From Marsupella aquatica (taxonomy: Eukaryota > Marchantiophyta): 64,000 nt of DNA. The position numbers and the translations under genes were made by a program. The stretch lies in NCBI GenBank assembly GCA_973895155.1, contig OZ316892.1, positions 29,016,001 through 29,080,000 of the forward strand. The letters are read 5' to 3'. Under the pieces are notes generated by a model. That model did no database searches. It was not told where the DNA came from and saw nothing but the letters and a program-made list of their open reading frames with translations. Positions 11,403 through 21,588 of the stretch are shown here, piece after piece. Each line of letters opens with the position of its first letter. The stretch's first letter is position 1.

Positions 11403-13288
11403 CTAGTCCTCCTCCTCCTCACTCACGGTGCCATGGCTTGAGCCCCGTGAGTTAGTCTCTTCATTGCTCTCAATTGGAGTGGAGACTACTCCGCTTCTCT
11501 TCTTCTTCACAGGTGTACTCCTCCCGCTAGTGCTTCCTTGCTTCCTCAATGCCGCCAAGGCTTGCCAAGCCCTGACATAGCCCTCACCGATGGTATCCTT
11601 CCACAAGGCAGCCTCCTCTCCAGATTGCAACTCCAACGGTAAAACCTGCCCGGTGGCCATGGGAGTCGCTGGTGTCACAGATCTGGGCGGCAACCTCGGG
11701 GTTCCCGTATTAACGTGGGCCTCCCGTAATGACTTACGTACCTCCTTGAGCTTTTTCTCCAAGCTCTTATTCTTTTCCTGATTCTTCTTGGCTGCTTCCA
11801 GCAAGGGACCGTACTTCTCACTTACTTCCTTCACCACCATCTCAATGGCCTTGGAGACCAGGTCAGGGGTAAGCGTGGAGTTAGGTGGGCAGGGGCTCTT
11901 CCACTTCCCCAGACTCAAGGCCTCACTCCTCTTGGCCCTAGTCTCAAAGATCCCAACCTGACTCCGTAATTCTGCCATCTGGCCTCTTAACCTCTCCCCT
12001 TCTCCCATGTTCCGCTTCTCTTTGGCCAATGCTTCTCTCAGCACTCCAACTTCCTCCGCTTCTTTGGCCTTAGTAGACAAGGCCCCCCTCAAGTGAGAAA
12101 TCTCCACTTGAGCCGCCTGGAGTAGCTTGGCCTTCTCTTGTATGGCCTCCTCCTTAGCTTTGATCACCTCCTTCATTGACGTGGCACCCTGCTGCAATGT
12201 TTCCACCCTTGTGTTGGCCTGCTTGAGCGCATCTCTCAATGTGTGGGCCAGCTTGAGCCCCTCATGGGCCCCTTCACAAAAATCCCGTAATTCCGCCAAG
12301 TAGACCTCTGGAATGTCGTAAGCAAGGGCCTCCTCTGGATTCCTCACCAGAGATTCCAGCCACTCCAATGTGTACTCCTCATCTTGGATGTCTTCCTCAA
12401 CTTGACTGTCTCCTATTCCTGCTGACACTGCTGACACCTCCATGAGTTTCCCCAAGATGGTAGTGGCAATGCTGCGGATTTCCGTGGTAAGGGATGACCC
12501 AGCTTCTTCGGGCCCTGGGGAGGTAATCAATCCTTCTGCCCTGGCCAACAAAAATGACCCCATCAAGTGCAAATCTCCCCCTGGTTTCAGACTCTTGGGT
12601 TCAGCAGCCAATAGCCTTGTCAATTCGTAATACCACCATCCGTAAGCATGGGCTGGATATTTCCGAATATCCAGAGCAATTATGAAATGCTCCCCGTTCA
12701 CTACCCTGGATTGCACATTACCGAGGACCCGTTGATGAACCTTGGCCAGAAATCCCTTGTGCGCTGCATCCTTGACGGCCGAGAGATGAATGGCCGTGGT
12801 GGAGGTAGGATTGTTCACCCAGCATGCCACCATTGTCAACGTGAATGAGAACTGCATCCCCGATGATGTTTCGGGGGGGTGAATGAGAACTACTGGTTCT
12901 CCAAAAACAACAGTTTAATTAGCCAATTCGGTATGAGGTATCAAACGCTGAATACATGCAAAATAAATCCCCTCCGTGCGCAATTCCATTCCAGCCTCTA
13001 AGTCCCAACTCTTCCCTGGAGGGACTCTAATCTCTACTCTCATGAAGTCAGTGAGCTCGGTGGCCTGGAACATAGCTTTGCAATCCTCCATCACCTTGGC
13101 AGAGGTCTTGGGATAAATTCAACGGAAAACCTTCCTCATAACCGGTGCTGGACTTGCTGCTGGTCCAGTGCTCATTGCCGCTCTTCTATCTCCTCTCTCC
13201 TCCTCAATTAGTGTCGCAATGTACTCACGGTAAGCGGCTTTGTATCTACGAATGCGCGTCGCACTGAACGCAGGCTGATCAAGCATCC
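11403..13288 (-). pseudogene. Gag-like coiled-coil ORF with two in-frame stops
   Basis: The open part 12857-11403 encodes 484 residues: an N-terminal helical part (AYGWWYYELTRLL), a long coiled coil (about residues 200-360, rich in Glu, Lys, Ala) and an Ser/Glu-rich acidic end. The same frame continues upstream to an ATG near 13287 (MLDQPAFSATRI) but is interrupted by TAA near 12918 and TGA near 13120. With the stops ignored it would be about 625 residues. No zinc knuckle is present. Position between putative LTR-like ends suggests a retroelement gag; a plant-specific transposon protein is the alternative. Confidence 0.5.
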
Positions 13289-13499
13289 ATGCTCAGGAAC
13301 AATTCCCAATCACAAAATCCCGTCACCTCCTTGAAATCCTGGCCCGAACGGCCCCCGTATCGCGATTAAGAACCACCCTCAATTTCCCCCGAAGTCACCC
13401 AATGCCGTCGTCTCTAATGCCCAAAAAAATGCGTCACCAAGCTCCCATAATCAACCATGAGAGAGCTTCGAAAATAATTGCAAGAGCAGGAGAGAGCTT

Positions 13500-14320
13500 T
13501 CGGCAATGAGAGAAATTGCTTTCGGGAGAGCAAGAAGTCGCGCAAAGAGAAGGGAGGAAAAAAAAGGACTCATACACGGAAAGCCTTCCCGTTTCATTCT
13601 TTTCCTCCCTGCTTCCCTCTCGCCTTGCGCCCCGACTCGCAGCCCTATGCAGGGCGCGCGCAGGCCAACAGGCGGCTGCCACCTTGCCTTTGTTGCCCGC
13701 TTCTCGCTCGCCGTGCCCAGTACTTGCCTCCCACTAGTCGGGGAGCATTTACTCCCCCCGTACCTCTCTCCCTTGGGCCTCCATAAGCCCCCCCGTTTCC
13801 TCCCGCAGCCCCATGCAGGGCGCCTTCTCACTGGAGCTTAATTGGCCCCCCTCCCTCCGCGACCCTTTTCCTCCTGGCGCCGGCTGCGGCCCGGCTGCGC
13901 TGCGCCTCGGCTCGACTCGCGCCCCGGTAGCCTCACCTGGGCTTGCCCACTCGCGGGCTCCATCCGGCTCGCGGTACCCCCTCGCCTTGCGCCCCGTTGC
14001 CTCGGGTTCTGCTGGTGGGCTCGCGCCCTCCTTGCGGTACCCCTCTCCCTTGCGAAGCCCCATTTAGCGCCCTCGCCCCGGTTGCGCCTCGGCTCTCCGG
14101 CTCTCCGGCTCTCCGCCTCCTTGGCTGCCATTTGGCCCCCTCCCGGGAGGGTAAAATTAGCCTTTCCCCCTGGCTTCCTGCGCTCCTTTTTGGGGGATTT
14201 AATTCTCCCCCCACTTCTTTAGTCCTTCTTGGCCTTCAACGCGCGTCGGCCCGGCTCACGCACTTCTCCTCCTTATTACTCGCGGAGCTCCCTCCTTAGC
14301 CCCCCAAGATTCCACGTGTC
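13500..14320. other. GC-rich low-complexity region
   Basis: A C-rich stretch with overlapping open frames in all directions. Degenerate repeats such as CGCAGCCCCATGCAGGGCGC (twice, near 13640 and 13806) and CTCGCCTTGCGCCCC (twice) recur. The frames overlap without a consistent codon signal, so I take it as untranslated or LTR sequence of the surrounding relic, not as a gene. Confidence 0.5.
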
Positions 14321-14635
14321 AAGCCCTAGGGGCGCCCCTTATGGCCCCCATGATTTACAAGGGGTTTTCCCCCTCAACCCATAAAACTTAGTTTGTCTCC
14401 TTAGACCTTGCTATTGGGGTCTCAAAAATAGCCCAAGTTAAACAGTAAATCCTACGATCGCTTAGGTTGTCGTAAACCTCAGAACTATTTGTGAGAGAGA
14501 AAAAGAATAAGTTAAGCCCCCCGGCATTACCAAATTATAATGACGAAAGTAACTTAAACTTTTAAAAAAAAACTCGGTATTTACAATGGTTATTTACATG
14601 GTACAACCCAGTTAAACAACTATCAAGGATGTTCA

Positions 14636-14654
14636 GTGACGGGGACCCCGTCAC
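14636..14654. repeat. 19-bp palindrome GTGACGGGGACCCCGTCAC
   Basis: A perfect inverted repeat around one central base. It forms the right boundary of the putative relic retroelement, so it may be an LTR end. Confidence 0.7.
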
Positions 14655-14985
14655 AAGAATGTTTTTGGAATGTTTTTGTTAATAAATAGGTCTATTTGTA
14701 TCAAACTAGGATCACAAGTGGTTTCCCAAAATATAACACTTAGTTAACCCCCCAAGCTCAAAGCATGTTGTTTACTCTCAAACAATCTCTTTATTCTGAC
14801 TATAGAACCCTTTGCTTCAAAAAATACCAATCTAGCTGATCATCATTTTTGCACCAAGTAGCTCCCATTAGATGTTGATTACCATTTGAATGGAGAATTG
14901 GAACATATAACAATATGAGCCTCCTCCAAAATAGAATTTTGATTCTATCAATTCTTCACGAGAGGTGCCCTCACCTGCTTTGGTT

Positions 14986-15460
14986 TGTTGAGCATAGACG
15001 ATGATCGCAACGGCAAGCCCATGAACCATCCAACGCACAATAGTCGACACAAGAGATACGTGGTTCACCTCCTTGAGGCTACGTCCACGGGAACACACAA
15101 GAGAGCTTTACTGAACTCTAAGCCCGTCGACTATACCGAGTCTCCACAGTGTAAGCTCTCCCTATCTCTCAAGTGGCTCCATAACAATGAGCCTTGGTTC
15201 TACCTCTCCAAGCACACATGCCTCTTATGATATAGTGTGCAACTTAGTTGTACCTAACCACATAGTTGTACCTAACCACATAGTTGTACCTAATCACGTA
15301 GTTGTACCTAACCACATAGTTGTACCTAATCACGTAGTTGTACCTAACCACATAGTTGTACCTAATCACGTAGTTGTACCTAACCACGTAGTTGTACCAA
15401 CCCACGTTGTTGTACCAACCACGTCATACCTAACCTAGACGTAAGAGTAAATACCCAACA
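14986..15460 (-). repeat. 3' LTR of the Copia element
   Basis: 475 bp, identical by eye to 21114-21588. It contains an 18-bp tandem array (TAGTTGTACCTAACCACA and variants) at about 15243-15425, ten or so copies. Confidence 0.95.
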
Positions 15461-15470
15461 ATCTTCCCCT
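15461..15470 (-). other. Polypurine tract
   Basis: On the minus strand AGGGGAAGAT directly abuts the 3' LTR. It would prime plus-strand DNA synthesis. Confidence 0.8.
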
Positions 15471-15651
15471 TGACTCTGGTCTAGGGGAGAGTAATACTGC
15501 CAATGTATATGATCCCTCAGCGGGAAGTTCTGGACAGAAACCAAACCGGTTTCCCTCTCTAACTAGAGCAAACCAGAACTAAGCCGTAGCCTAATACATA
15601 GGAATGAGGAAGAGCATATATCAGTAATTACAATGAATGTTTAAGAAAACT

Positions 15652-18600
15652 CTACTTGTGATGCAATTGCAAAACCTGCAATACGTCACGGTGTCTAGAG
15701 AAACTCTCCAAAGGAATCACTTTGGTAAATGCGTCAGCCGGGTTGAGTTTACCATCAATCTTGACTAGCTCAAACAAATTATCAGACACAGCCTGCCTGA
15801 TAAAATGGTACCTGACGTCAATGTGCTTCACTCTGCTGTCCATCACCTGGTTCACAGCAAGGTGGAGCGCACTTTGACTATCACAATGGAGCTTCACATT
15901 CCCCTGTGGCAATCCCATTTCAGTGATAAGTCTATCCAACCAAATCGCTTCCTTTGCTGCTTCCGCAGCTGCAACATACTCCGCTTCTGTAGTAGACTGA
16001 GCAATACACTTCTGCAAAGTAGACCTCCAACTTATGCATCCACCGCCAAGTGTGAACACGTATCCTGTTGTTGATCTCCTTCGGTCCAAATCTTGTCCAT
16101 AGTCAGAATCTACATAGCCAATCAATGATCTAGCATTCTTTGCATTCGCATCAAATAAAAGACCATGATCCACGGTACCCTTCAAGTACCTGATAATCCA
16201 CTTCACTGCTTCCCAGTGTACCTTCCCTGGATTCGACATGTACCTGCTCACCTTGCCCATAGCCATGGCAAGATCAGGTCTAGTGCAAGTCATCAAATAC
16301 ATGAGACTCCCCACTGCCTTGTCATATGGAACCTTTGACATCAACCCCTTCTCTGTGTCATCCGTAGGACAGAACACTGATGATAACTTGAAGTGTGGAG
16401 CCAACGGGGTACTTACTGGCTTGCTATTCTCCATGTTGAACCTTGCAATTACCTTCCTCGCATAACTGCTCTGCGTCAACCATAGCTTGCCAGCCTCCAA
16501 GTCCCTAGTGATCTCCATACCCAAAATCCTCTTAGCTGGCCCTAAGTCCTTCATCTTAAACTCTGCACTAAGCAGTGCCTTGAGCTTAACAATCTCAGAC
16601 CTATCCTTGGCTGCAATTAGCATGTCATCCACATAAAGTACTAAAACAATGAACCCAAAGACAACATTCTTCACCGGTTTCAAATACACACAAGGGTCAA
16701 ATACACTTCTGTGAAAACCTTGTGACCGAATCCAATCGTCAAACCGCTTGTTCCACTGTCTTGGTGACTGCTTCAACCCATACAAGGATTTCAGCAATCT
16801 GCAAACCAATTCCTCCTGTCCTCTCTTCACAAAACCTAGCGGTTGTCTCATGAAGATCACCTCTTCCAATGTGCCATAGAGGAAAGCTGTGACAACATCC
16901 ATCTGATCTAGGAGCAGACCAAACATTACAACAAGTACACACAATAGTCGTATTGTAGAGTACTTAGCAACTGGTGAGAAGACCTCATTGTAATCCACAC
17001 CTTTCTCTTGTGTGAATCCCTTTGCTACCAATCTAGCCTTGTAGACCTTCGATCCACCTCCTATGGAATTATCCTTCAGCTTGTAAATCCACTTGTTGTC
17101 CACCACTTGCTGATCCTTAGGCAGCTTAACAAGCTCCCAAGTTTTGTTGTCCTTTAGTGACTGCATCTCCGTTTGCATTGCTGCAGTCCACTTCTGCTTC
17201 TCCTTTGAAGCACTTGCCTCATGAAATGAAGAAGGTTCTCCTTCTTCCAAAATTAACGCATCACCCTCATCATCAGCTGTAAAATCATCCTCTTGCAGTT
17301 GAGATGAATCAACCCACTGTCCATACCTTGATGGAGCGCGTACAGTGCGACCAGATGTTCTTCTAGCCGATGACTCCGGTTGATCTGCGTGTGCTGGTAC
17401 AATTTGAAGCTCAACAGCATCCACTTGCTGCTCACCAGCATCAACAAACTCCTCTGGTTCCTCTGGCACAGGAACCAGCTCCATAATTGGAGCAACTCCT
17501 TCTCTCCGGTCATGCACCTCATAACCAATCTCCCCCTCAACGAGATCCGGGATAGGAGATTTTCCTTTGTCAGTACGGGAGACCTGAGTATTCTCCCCCT
17601 CCTTCAATAATCTGGATTCATTGAAGGAAACATCCCTACTGACAACGAGCTTACAGGCAATAGGATCCCATAGCCTATAGGCTTTCACACCACTCTGGTA
17701 CCCAAGAAAAACACATTTCCTGGAGGTAGGATCCAACTTGGTCCTATTCTGCTTTGGTGTGAGAGCATATGCATCACTTCCAAAAATTACCAAGCCATGA
17801 TAGTCTGCTTGCCGCTTATAGCGCATCTCAAACGGCGTTTTGAAATTGATAGCACTAGAAGGAGAAAGATTTACCAAATAAGCTGCGGTATTGACAGCTT
17901 CTGCCCAAAATTCTTGTGGTAAACCTGATTGGCTCAACATACTCCGTGACCGCTCCAACAGTGTCCGATTGAGCCTCTCAGCGACACCATTCTGCTGCGG
18001 AGTATAAACTGTGGTGAGATGGCGAGTTATCCCCTGTTCTGAACAGTACTCTTCAAATTCCATTGAAGTGTACTCCCCGCCGTTGTCTGACCTCAGACTC
18101 TTCACCCTTGTATCCAAACACTTGATCGTGTTTCCAGTCTGATTCTCCACCTGGGCCTTCCACTTCTTAAAAATGGACAAGACATCAGACTTATGCGTCA
18201 TGAAATAAATCCACACAAATCTTGAGTAATCATCAATAAATGATACATAGTACAACTTTCCAGAGTGTGAGGGAGTCGGGGATGGACCCCACACGTCACT
18301 ATGTATGTACTCAAGAACCGCTTTGGAACGATGAGTTCCAACACCAAAAGCACGACGATGCTGCTTTCCAAGAATGCAATGCTCACAAAACTCTAATTTA
18401 CAAGATTGCAAATCAGAAATGAGTCCATTCTTCCGTAAGATAGCCAAACCCTTCTCACTCATGTGGCCTAGCCGTGAATGCCACAGTTGAGTCATCTCCT
18501 CGTGAGACTTGGTTACATTGGCCTCTCCACATACAGTATTGCCCTGTAACACATACAAATTCTTTTGTCTACTCCCCTTCAAAATCACTGTCTCTCCCGA

Positions 18601-18924
18601 CCTGACTTGAAGTTCACCATCAATAACGCTCCATTGATGACCATTTGAATCCAACACACCGAGTGAAATCAGATTCTTATGCATGCCAGGTACATACCTG
18701 ACTCCGGACACTGTGCGCACAGCGCCATCAAACATTTGAATCTTCACAGACCCAATTCCCTCAATTTGACAGGAGTGATCATTTCCCATCAGAACTGAAC
18801 CGTTTGAAATAGAGTAAGAACTGAAAAACTCACGAATGTAACAAATATGAGAAGAGCAAGCACAATCAAGAATCCACACATCATCTGCTCTCCTAGATGA
18901 CGTGCACAGGGCATACCCCCGGCT
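15652..18924 (-). CDS. pol: Copia Pol polyprotein
   Basis: Open for over 1075 codons; the first ATG is at 18879 but the frame continues to the gag stop. Order of domains: aspartic protease (catalytic motif reads LDCACSSHIC where relatives have DSA or DTA), gag-pre-integrase (LWHSRLGHMS), integrase core with D, D and E in HSDVWGP, RSDNGGEYT and QNGVAERLNRT, a long linker, reverse transcriptase (LKSLYGLKQSPRQWN, active site YVDDM), then RNase H with acidic residues in YVDSDYG, TEAEYVA and CDSQSAL. All catalytic positions are present except for the Ser/Thr to Cys change in the protease. It lacks its own start in a usual position, so expression probably needs readthrough of the gag stop, or this copy is mutated. 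Confidence 0.95.
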   Translation of the reverse strand, partial: SRGYALCTSSRRADDVWILDCACSSHICYIREFFSSYSISNGSVLMGNDHSCQIEGIGSVKIQMFDGAVRTVSGVRYVPGMHKNLISLGVLDSNGHQWSVIDGELQVRSGETVILKGSRQKNLYVLQGNTVCGEANVTKSHEEMTQLWHSRLGHMSEKGLAILRKNGLISDLQSCKLEFCEHCILGKQHRRAFGVGTHRSKAVLEYIHSDVWGPSPTPSHSGKLYYVSFIDDYSRFVWIYFMTHKSDVLSIFKKWKAQVENQTGNTIKCLDTRVKSLRSDNGGEYTSMEFEEYCSEQGITRHLTTVYTPQQNGVAERLNRTLLERSRSMLSQSGLPQEFWAEAVNTAAYLVNLSPSSAINFKTPFEMRYKRQADYHGLVIFGSDAYALTPKQNRTKLDPTSRKCVFLGYQSGVKAYRLWDPIACKLVVSRDVSFNESRLLKEGENTQVSRTDKGKSPIPDLVEGEIGYEVHDRREGVAPIMELVPVPEEPEEFVDAGEQQVDAVELQIVPAHADQPESSARRTSGRTVRAPSRYGQWVDSSQLQEDDFTADDEGDALILEEGEPSSFHEASASKEKQKWTAAMQTEMQSLKDNKTWELVKLPKDQQVVDNKWIYKLKDNSIGGGSKVYKARLVAKGFTQEKGVDYNEVFSPVAKYSTIRLLCVLVVMFGLLLDQMDVVTAFLYGTLEEVIFMRQPLGFVKRGQEELVCRLLKSLYGLKQSPRQWNKRFDDWIRSQGFHRSVFDPCVYLKPVKNVVFGFIVLVLYVDDMLIAAKDRSEIVKLKALLSAEFKMKDLGPAKRILGMEITRDLEAGKLWLTQSSYARKVIARFNMENSKPVSTPLAPHFKLSSVFCPTDDTEKGLMSKVPYDKAVGSLMYLMTCTRPDLAMAMGKVSRYMSNPGKVHWEAVKWIIRYLKGTVDHGLLFDANAKNARSLIGYVDSDYGQDLDRRRSTTGYVFTLGGGCISWRSTLQKCIAQSTTEAEYVAAAEAAKEAIWLDRLITEMGLPQGNVKLHCDSQSALHLAVNQVMDSRVKHIDVRYHFIRQAVSDNLFELVKIDGKLNPADAFTKVIPLESFSRHRDVLQVLQLHHK

Positions 18925-19959
18925 TCATAAAACATACTCATCATTGAGTAAATCAGCTTCTCCATCAGCCCTAGCCACATTTGCCGATGAAGTTTCCGCT
19001 GCCTTTCCCTTACAGTCTCGCTTGAAGTGTCCAACTTGGTTGCACTTCCAACATGTCACCTGCCTCCTCTGAGGGGATTTACCCTTGGACTTAGATCTGG
19101 ATTTAGATCTAAACTGGGTTCTACGGTCCCCAGTTGGTCGCTGCATACTCCTCCCACGGTTAACATTGAGGGCAGCACCAGATGATGAAGGCTGTGACGT
19201 GATGTGCATCTTCTGCTGAAGATCATCACTAAGCAGAGAACTTACCACGTCATTGTATGAAATGGTATCCCTATCACGATGCAACAACACTCGTGATAGG
19301 GACTGGTAAGATGGAGGCAATGAACTAAGAAGCTGCAGAGCCTTCGTCTCATCATTCAAAGTCTCCCCAAGGTTTTCCAAGTCAACGACCATGTCGTTGA
19401 AAGCATCCACATGGTCTTGCAACTTCGTACCAGATTCCTTCATCCTGAAACTCATCAGTTTGTAGGAAGTGTAGAGCCGGTTCGACAACTCCTTGCGGTG
19501 ATACTTGCTCTGCAATTCCGCAAATAAGGACATGCAATCCTTATGTGCACCCAACTGCTTGATGATGGGAGGCATGAGATAGAGTGTAACACACCACACT
19601 CCCTGCTCCTGCATGCGGTCCCATTGTTTCTCATCAACATCGTCTTCACGAGGGCTCAGCAGTTGGCCCATCCCTGACGCATAAAGCACTCCCTTCACCT
19701 GCTTCTCCCATAGCAAGTAGTCAGAGCGCCCATCATACTTTGTCACTTCATACTTGGGTCCCCCAAGCTTGAAAGTCCCCATCTTCTTCTTTACCGTGAG
19801 CTCCGGTAGTAGTACTGCTTCCTCCACCACACGCCGCACCGGTGATGGTATCGGTGTCACGTGCTCTTCCTCCTGCTCCTCTCTCTGCCCCTGAAACCTC
19901 CGCGGTGACCCTCGTGCTTCAAGTTCCACGTCTTCGAAAAACTCCTCCGAATCACTCAT
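18925..19959 (-). CDS. gag: Copia Gag polyprotein
   Basis: 344 residues. The N-terminus is acidic. The capsid-like part begins near residue 70 (KYDGRSDYLLWEKQVKGVL), a pattern of the Copia gag-polypeptide (UBN2) family. An Arg/Ser/Lys-rich basic stretch follows, and a single zinc knuckle CWKCNQVGHFKRDC (C-x2-C-x4-H-x4-C) near residue 310 for RNA packaging. The frame ends in a TGA at 18925-18927, and pol follows in the same frame. A leader of about 1.15 kb separates it from the 5' LTR. Start chosen at the first ATG of the open frame (MSDSEEFFED). Confidence 0.95.
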   Translation of the reverse strand: MSDSEEFFEDVELEARGSPRRFQGQREEQEEEHVTPIPSPVRRVVEEAVLLPELTVKKKMGTFKLGGPKYEVTKYDGRSDYLLWEKQVKGVLYASGMGQLLSPREDDVDEKQWDRMQEQGVWCVTLYLMPPIIKQLGAHKDCMSLFAELQSKYHRKELSNRLYTSYKLMSFRMKESGTKLQDHVDAFNDMVVDLENLGETLNDETKALQLLSSLPPSYQSLSRVLLHRDRDTISYNDVVSSLLSDDLQQKMHITSQPSSSGAALNVNRGRSMQRPTGDRRTQFRSKSRSKSKGKSPQRRQVTCWKCNQVGHFKRDCKGKAAETSSANVARADGEADLLNDEYVL

Positions 19960-21099
19960 ATGAGAAAGTCACAAAAAATGTTGTTTTTCACAACTTCTCA
20001 AAAAACTCGAAACTCAACACCGCCGCGTAGCCCACAAAGCTAGGAGTCCAATACTGAAAACCGAAATCAAAATCAAAATTTGACGGAAAAGTTATTCAAA
20101 TTTCGGTCGAGGTGGGTAAAACCTTGGGAAACTCCCCCGTTTTGACCACCTCAGGGAATAACCGAAATACCAAGTACAACCCGTTGTCGGAATTGCGATG
20201 TGATTGGTGCGCTGCATTGCCAACTTCAATGGCTACGACCTCGCCGAAAAATAACCAAAAAAGTTACCGTTCGGCGGATGAAATCTTTGTCGGACGGTCA
20301 AAAAATAGCTCTCTGGTTTTTTGGAATATTCTATGACCCTTGTACAGGCCCTGTGGGAATTTTGGAAGAACAATCGAGGGGCTGACATGTGTCCTCGAAC
20401 CCCCAAAACCCCCTACCACCCTTCGTCTTCGAAATCTGGTCGCGCGCGCAGAAAATACACACGGCAGAATGTACCCCTCGACACCAAACGCAAGATATCT
20501 CACTCGGGTTTTGACTAAATCAAGATCCGATTTCAGATTTGGAAACTAGACTCCGAGGCGATGAAGATCGATATAAGAAGCACCCAAAACAAGGAAAGAA
20601 CGAGGGAGAAAAAAATTGGTAAAGATGACAGATTTCTCTCAATTGCCATAGCCAATTTCGAATCAGTTTTTCAAAGAGAAAAAAATGGTACCTTGTCAAC
20701 AACGAATGTTGATCAATTGCACTTGGTGCCGTCACCAAGTCCAACAAGGTAATTGATTTTGCTTAGCCTTCCTCTTTGCATCAAAGAGCCAATCCCGGAC
20801 TCAAAAACAATCGTCTTGCCTCAATCTCTCCGTTGAGTCAAAACACTTGACGCTTCTCCCTCCGAGTCGATTGCCAACTTTCTTCACAAAATCCAGAACG
20901 ACGAAAACTTAGATCTCTCTGCACCACGAGCTCCGTTCAACGATTTCTTCACACCGTTAGAATGCTCTTGCCCTGATCTATCCGTTGAGCCCATAAACTC
21001 CAAGTTCCATGCGATGGAACTCTGGAAAATCCACCAACACTCAACGCTGGAAAAACCGTCATGAAATCCCGTCACGAACACACGTCACCTCCCAAGCAT

Positions 21100-21111
21100 G
21101 CTCTGATACCA
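21100..21111 (-). other. Primer-binding site (tRNA-iMet)
   Basis: On the minus strand TGGTATCAGAGC lies two bases inside the 5' LTR. It is the standard plant Copia primer site complementary to the 3' end of initiator tRNA-Met. Confidence 0.93.
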
Positions 21112-21113
21112 AT

Positions 21114-21588
21114 TGTTGAGCATAGACGATGATCGCAACGGCAAGCCCATGAACCATCCAACGCACAATAGTCGACACAAGAGATACGTGGTTCACCTCC
21201 TTGAGGCTACGTCCACGGGAACACACAAGAGAGCTTTACTGAACTCTAAGCCCGTCGACTATACCGAGTCTCCACAGTGTAAGCTCTCCCTATCTCTCAA
21301 GTGGCTCCATAACAATGAGCCTTGGTTCTACCTCTCCAAGCACACATGCCTCTTATGATATAGTGTGCAACTTAGTTGTACCTAACCACATAGTTGTACC
21401 TAACCACATAGTTGTACCTAATCACGTAGTTGTACCTAACCACATAGTTGTACCTAATCACGTAGTTGTACCTAACCACATAGTTGTACCTAATCACGTA
21501 GTTGTACCTAACCACGTAGTTGTACCAACCCACGTTGTTGTACCAACCACGTCATACCTAACCTAGACGTAAGAGTAAATACCCAACA
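21114..21588 (-). repeat. 5' LTR of the Copia element
   Basis: 475 bp, the same as the 3' LTR including the 18-bp tandem array (about 21371-21553). For a minus-strand element this copy should carry the promoter. Confidence 0.95.

Larger units (their letters stand above)
10710..14655 (-). mobile_element. Possible relic LTR retroelement (non-autonomous)
   Basis: Read on the minus strand, the block opens with TGTGACGGGG at 14655, a sequence style common at Ty3-type LTR starts. It has a long GC-rich untranslated-looking region, a gag-like ORF, and ends GTTGTCCTTGATCA at 10710. I found no reverse transcriptase or integrase frame, and the flanking five bases (TATAG and AGAAT) do not match, so the boundaries and class are tentative. 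No terminal direct repeat was seen by eye. A large-retrotransposon-derivative or a deleted Ty3 element would both fit. Confidence 0.35.
14986..21588 (-). mobile_element. Complete Ty1/Copia LTR retrotransposon
   Basis: The element is 6603 bp and transcribed on the minus strand. It has two 475-bp LTRs (14986-15460 and 21114-21588) that begin TGTTG and end CAACA in the forward reading, and a 5-bp target duplication TGGTT (14981-14985 and 21589-21593). Inside the right (5') LTR lies a primer-binding site matching initiator tRNA-Met; inside the left (3') LTR lies a polypurine tract. Gag precedes a pol with protease, integrase, reverse transcriptase and RNase H in that order, the Copia order. The LTRs look identical, so insertion is recent. 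Confidence 0.97.

Noticed and set aside
13434-14299. Many overlapping GC-rich open frames on both strands
   Set aside because: High GC removes stop codons in all frames; there is no consistent codon signal or family motif.
15187-15438. Open frame encoding VVPNHIVVPNH repeats (also at 21315-21566)
   Set aside because: It is the translation of the 18-bp tandem array in the Copia LTR on the non-coding strand.
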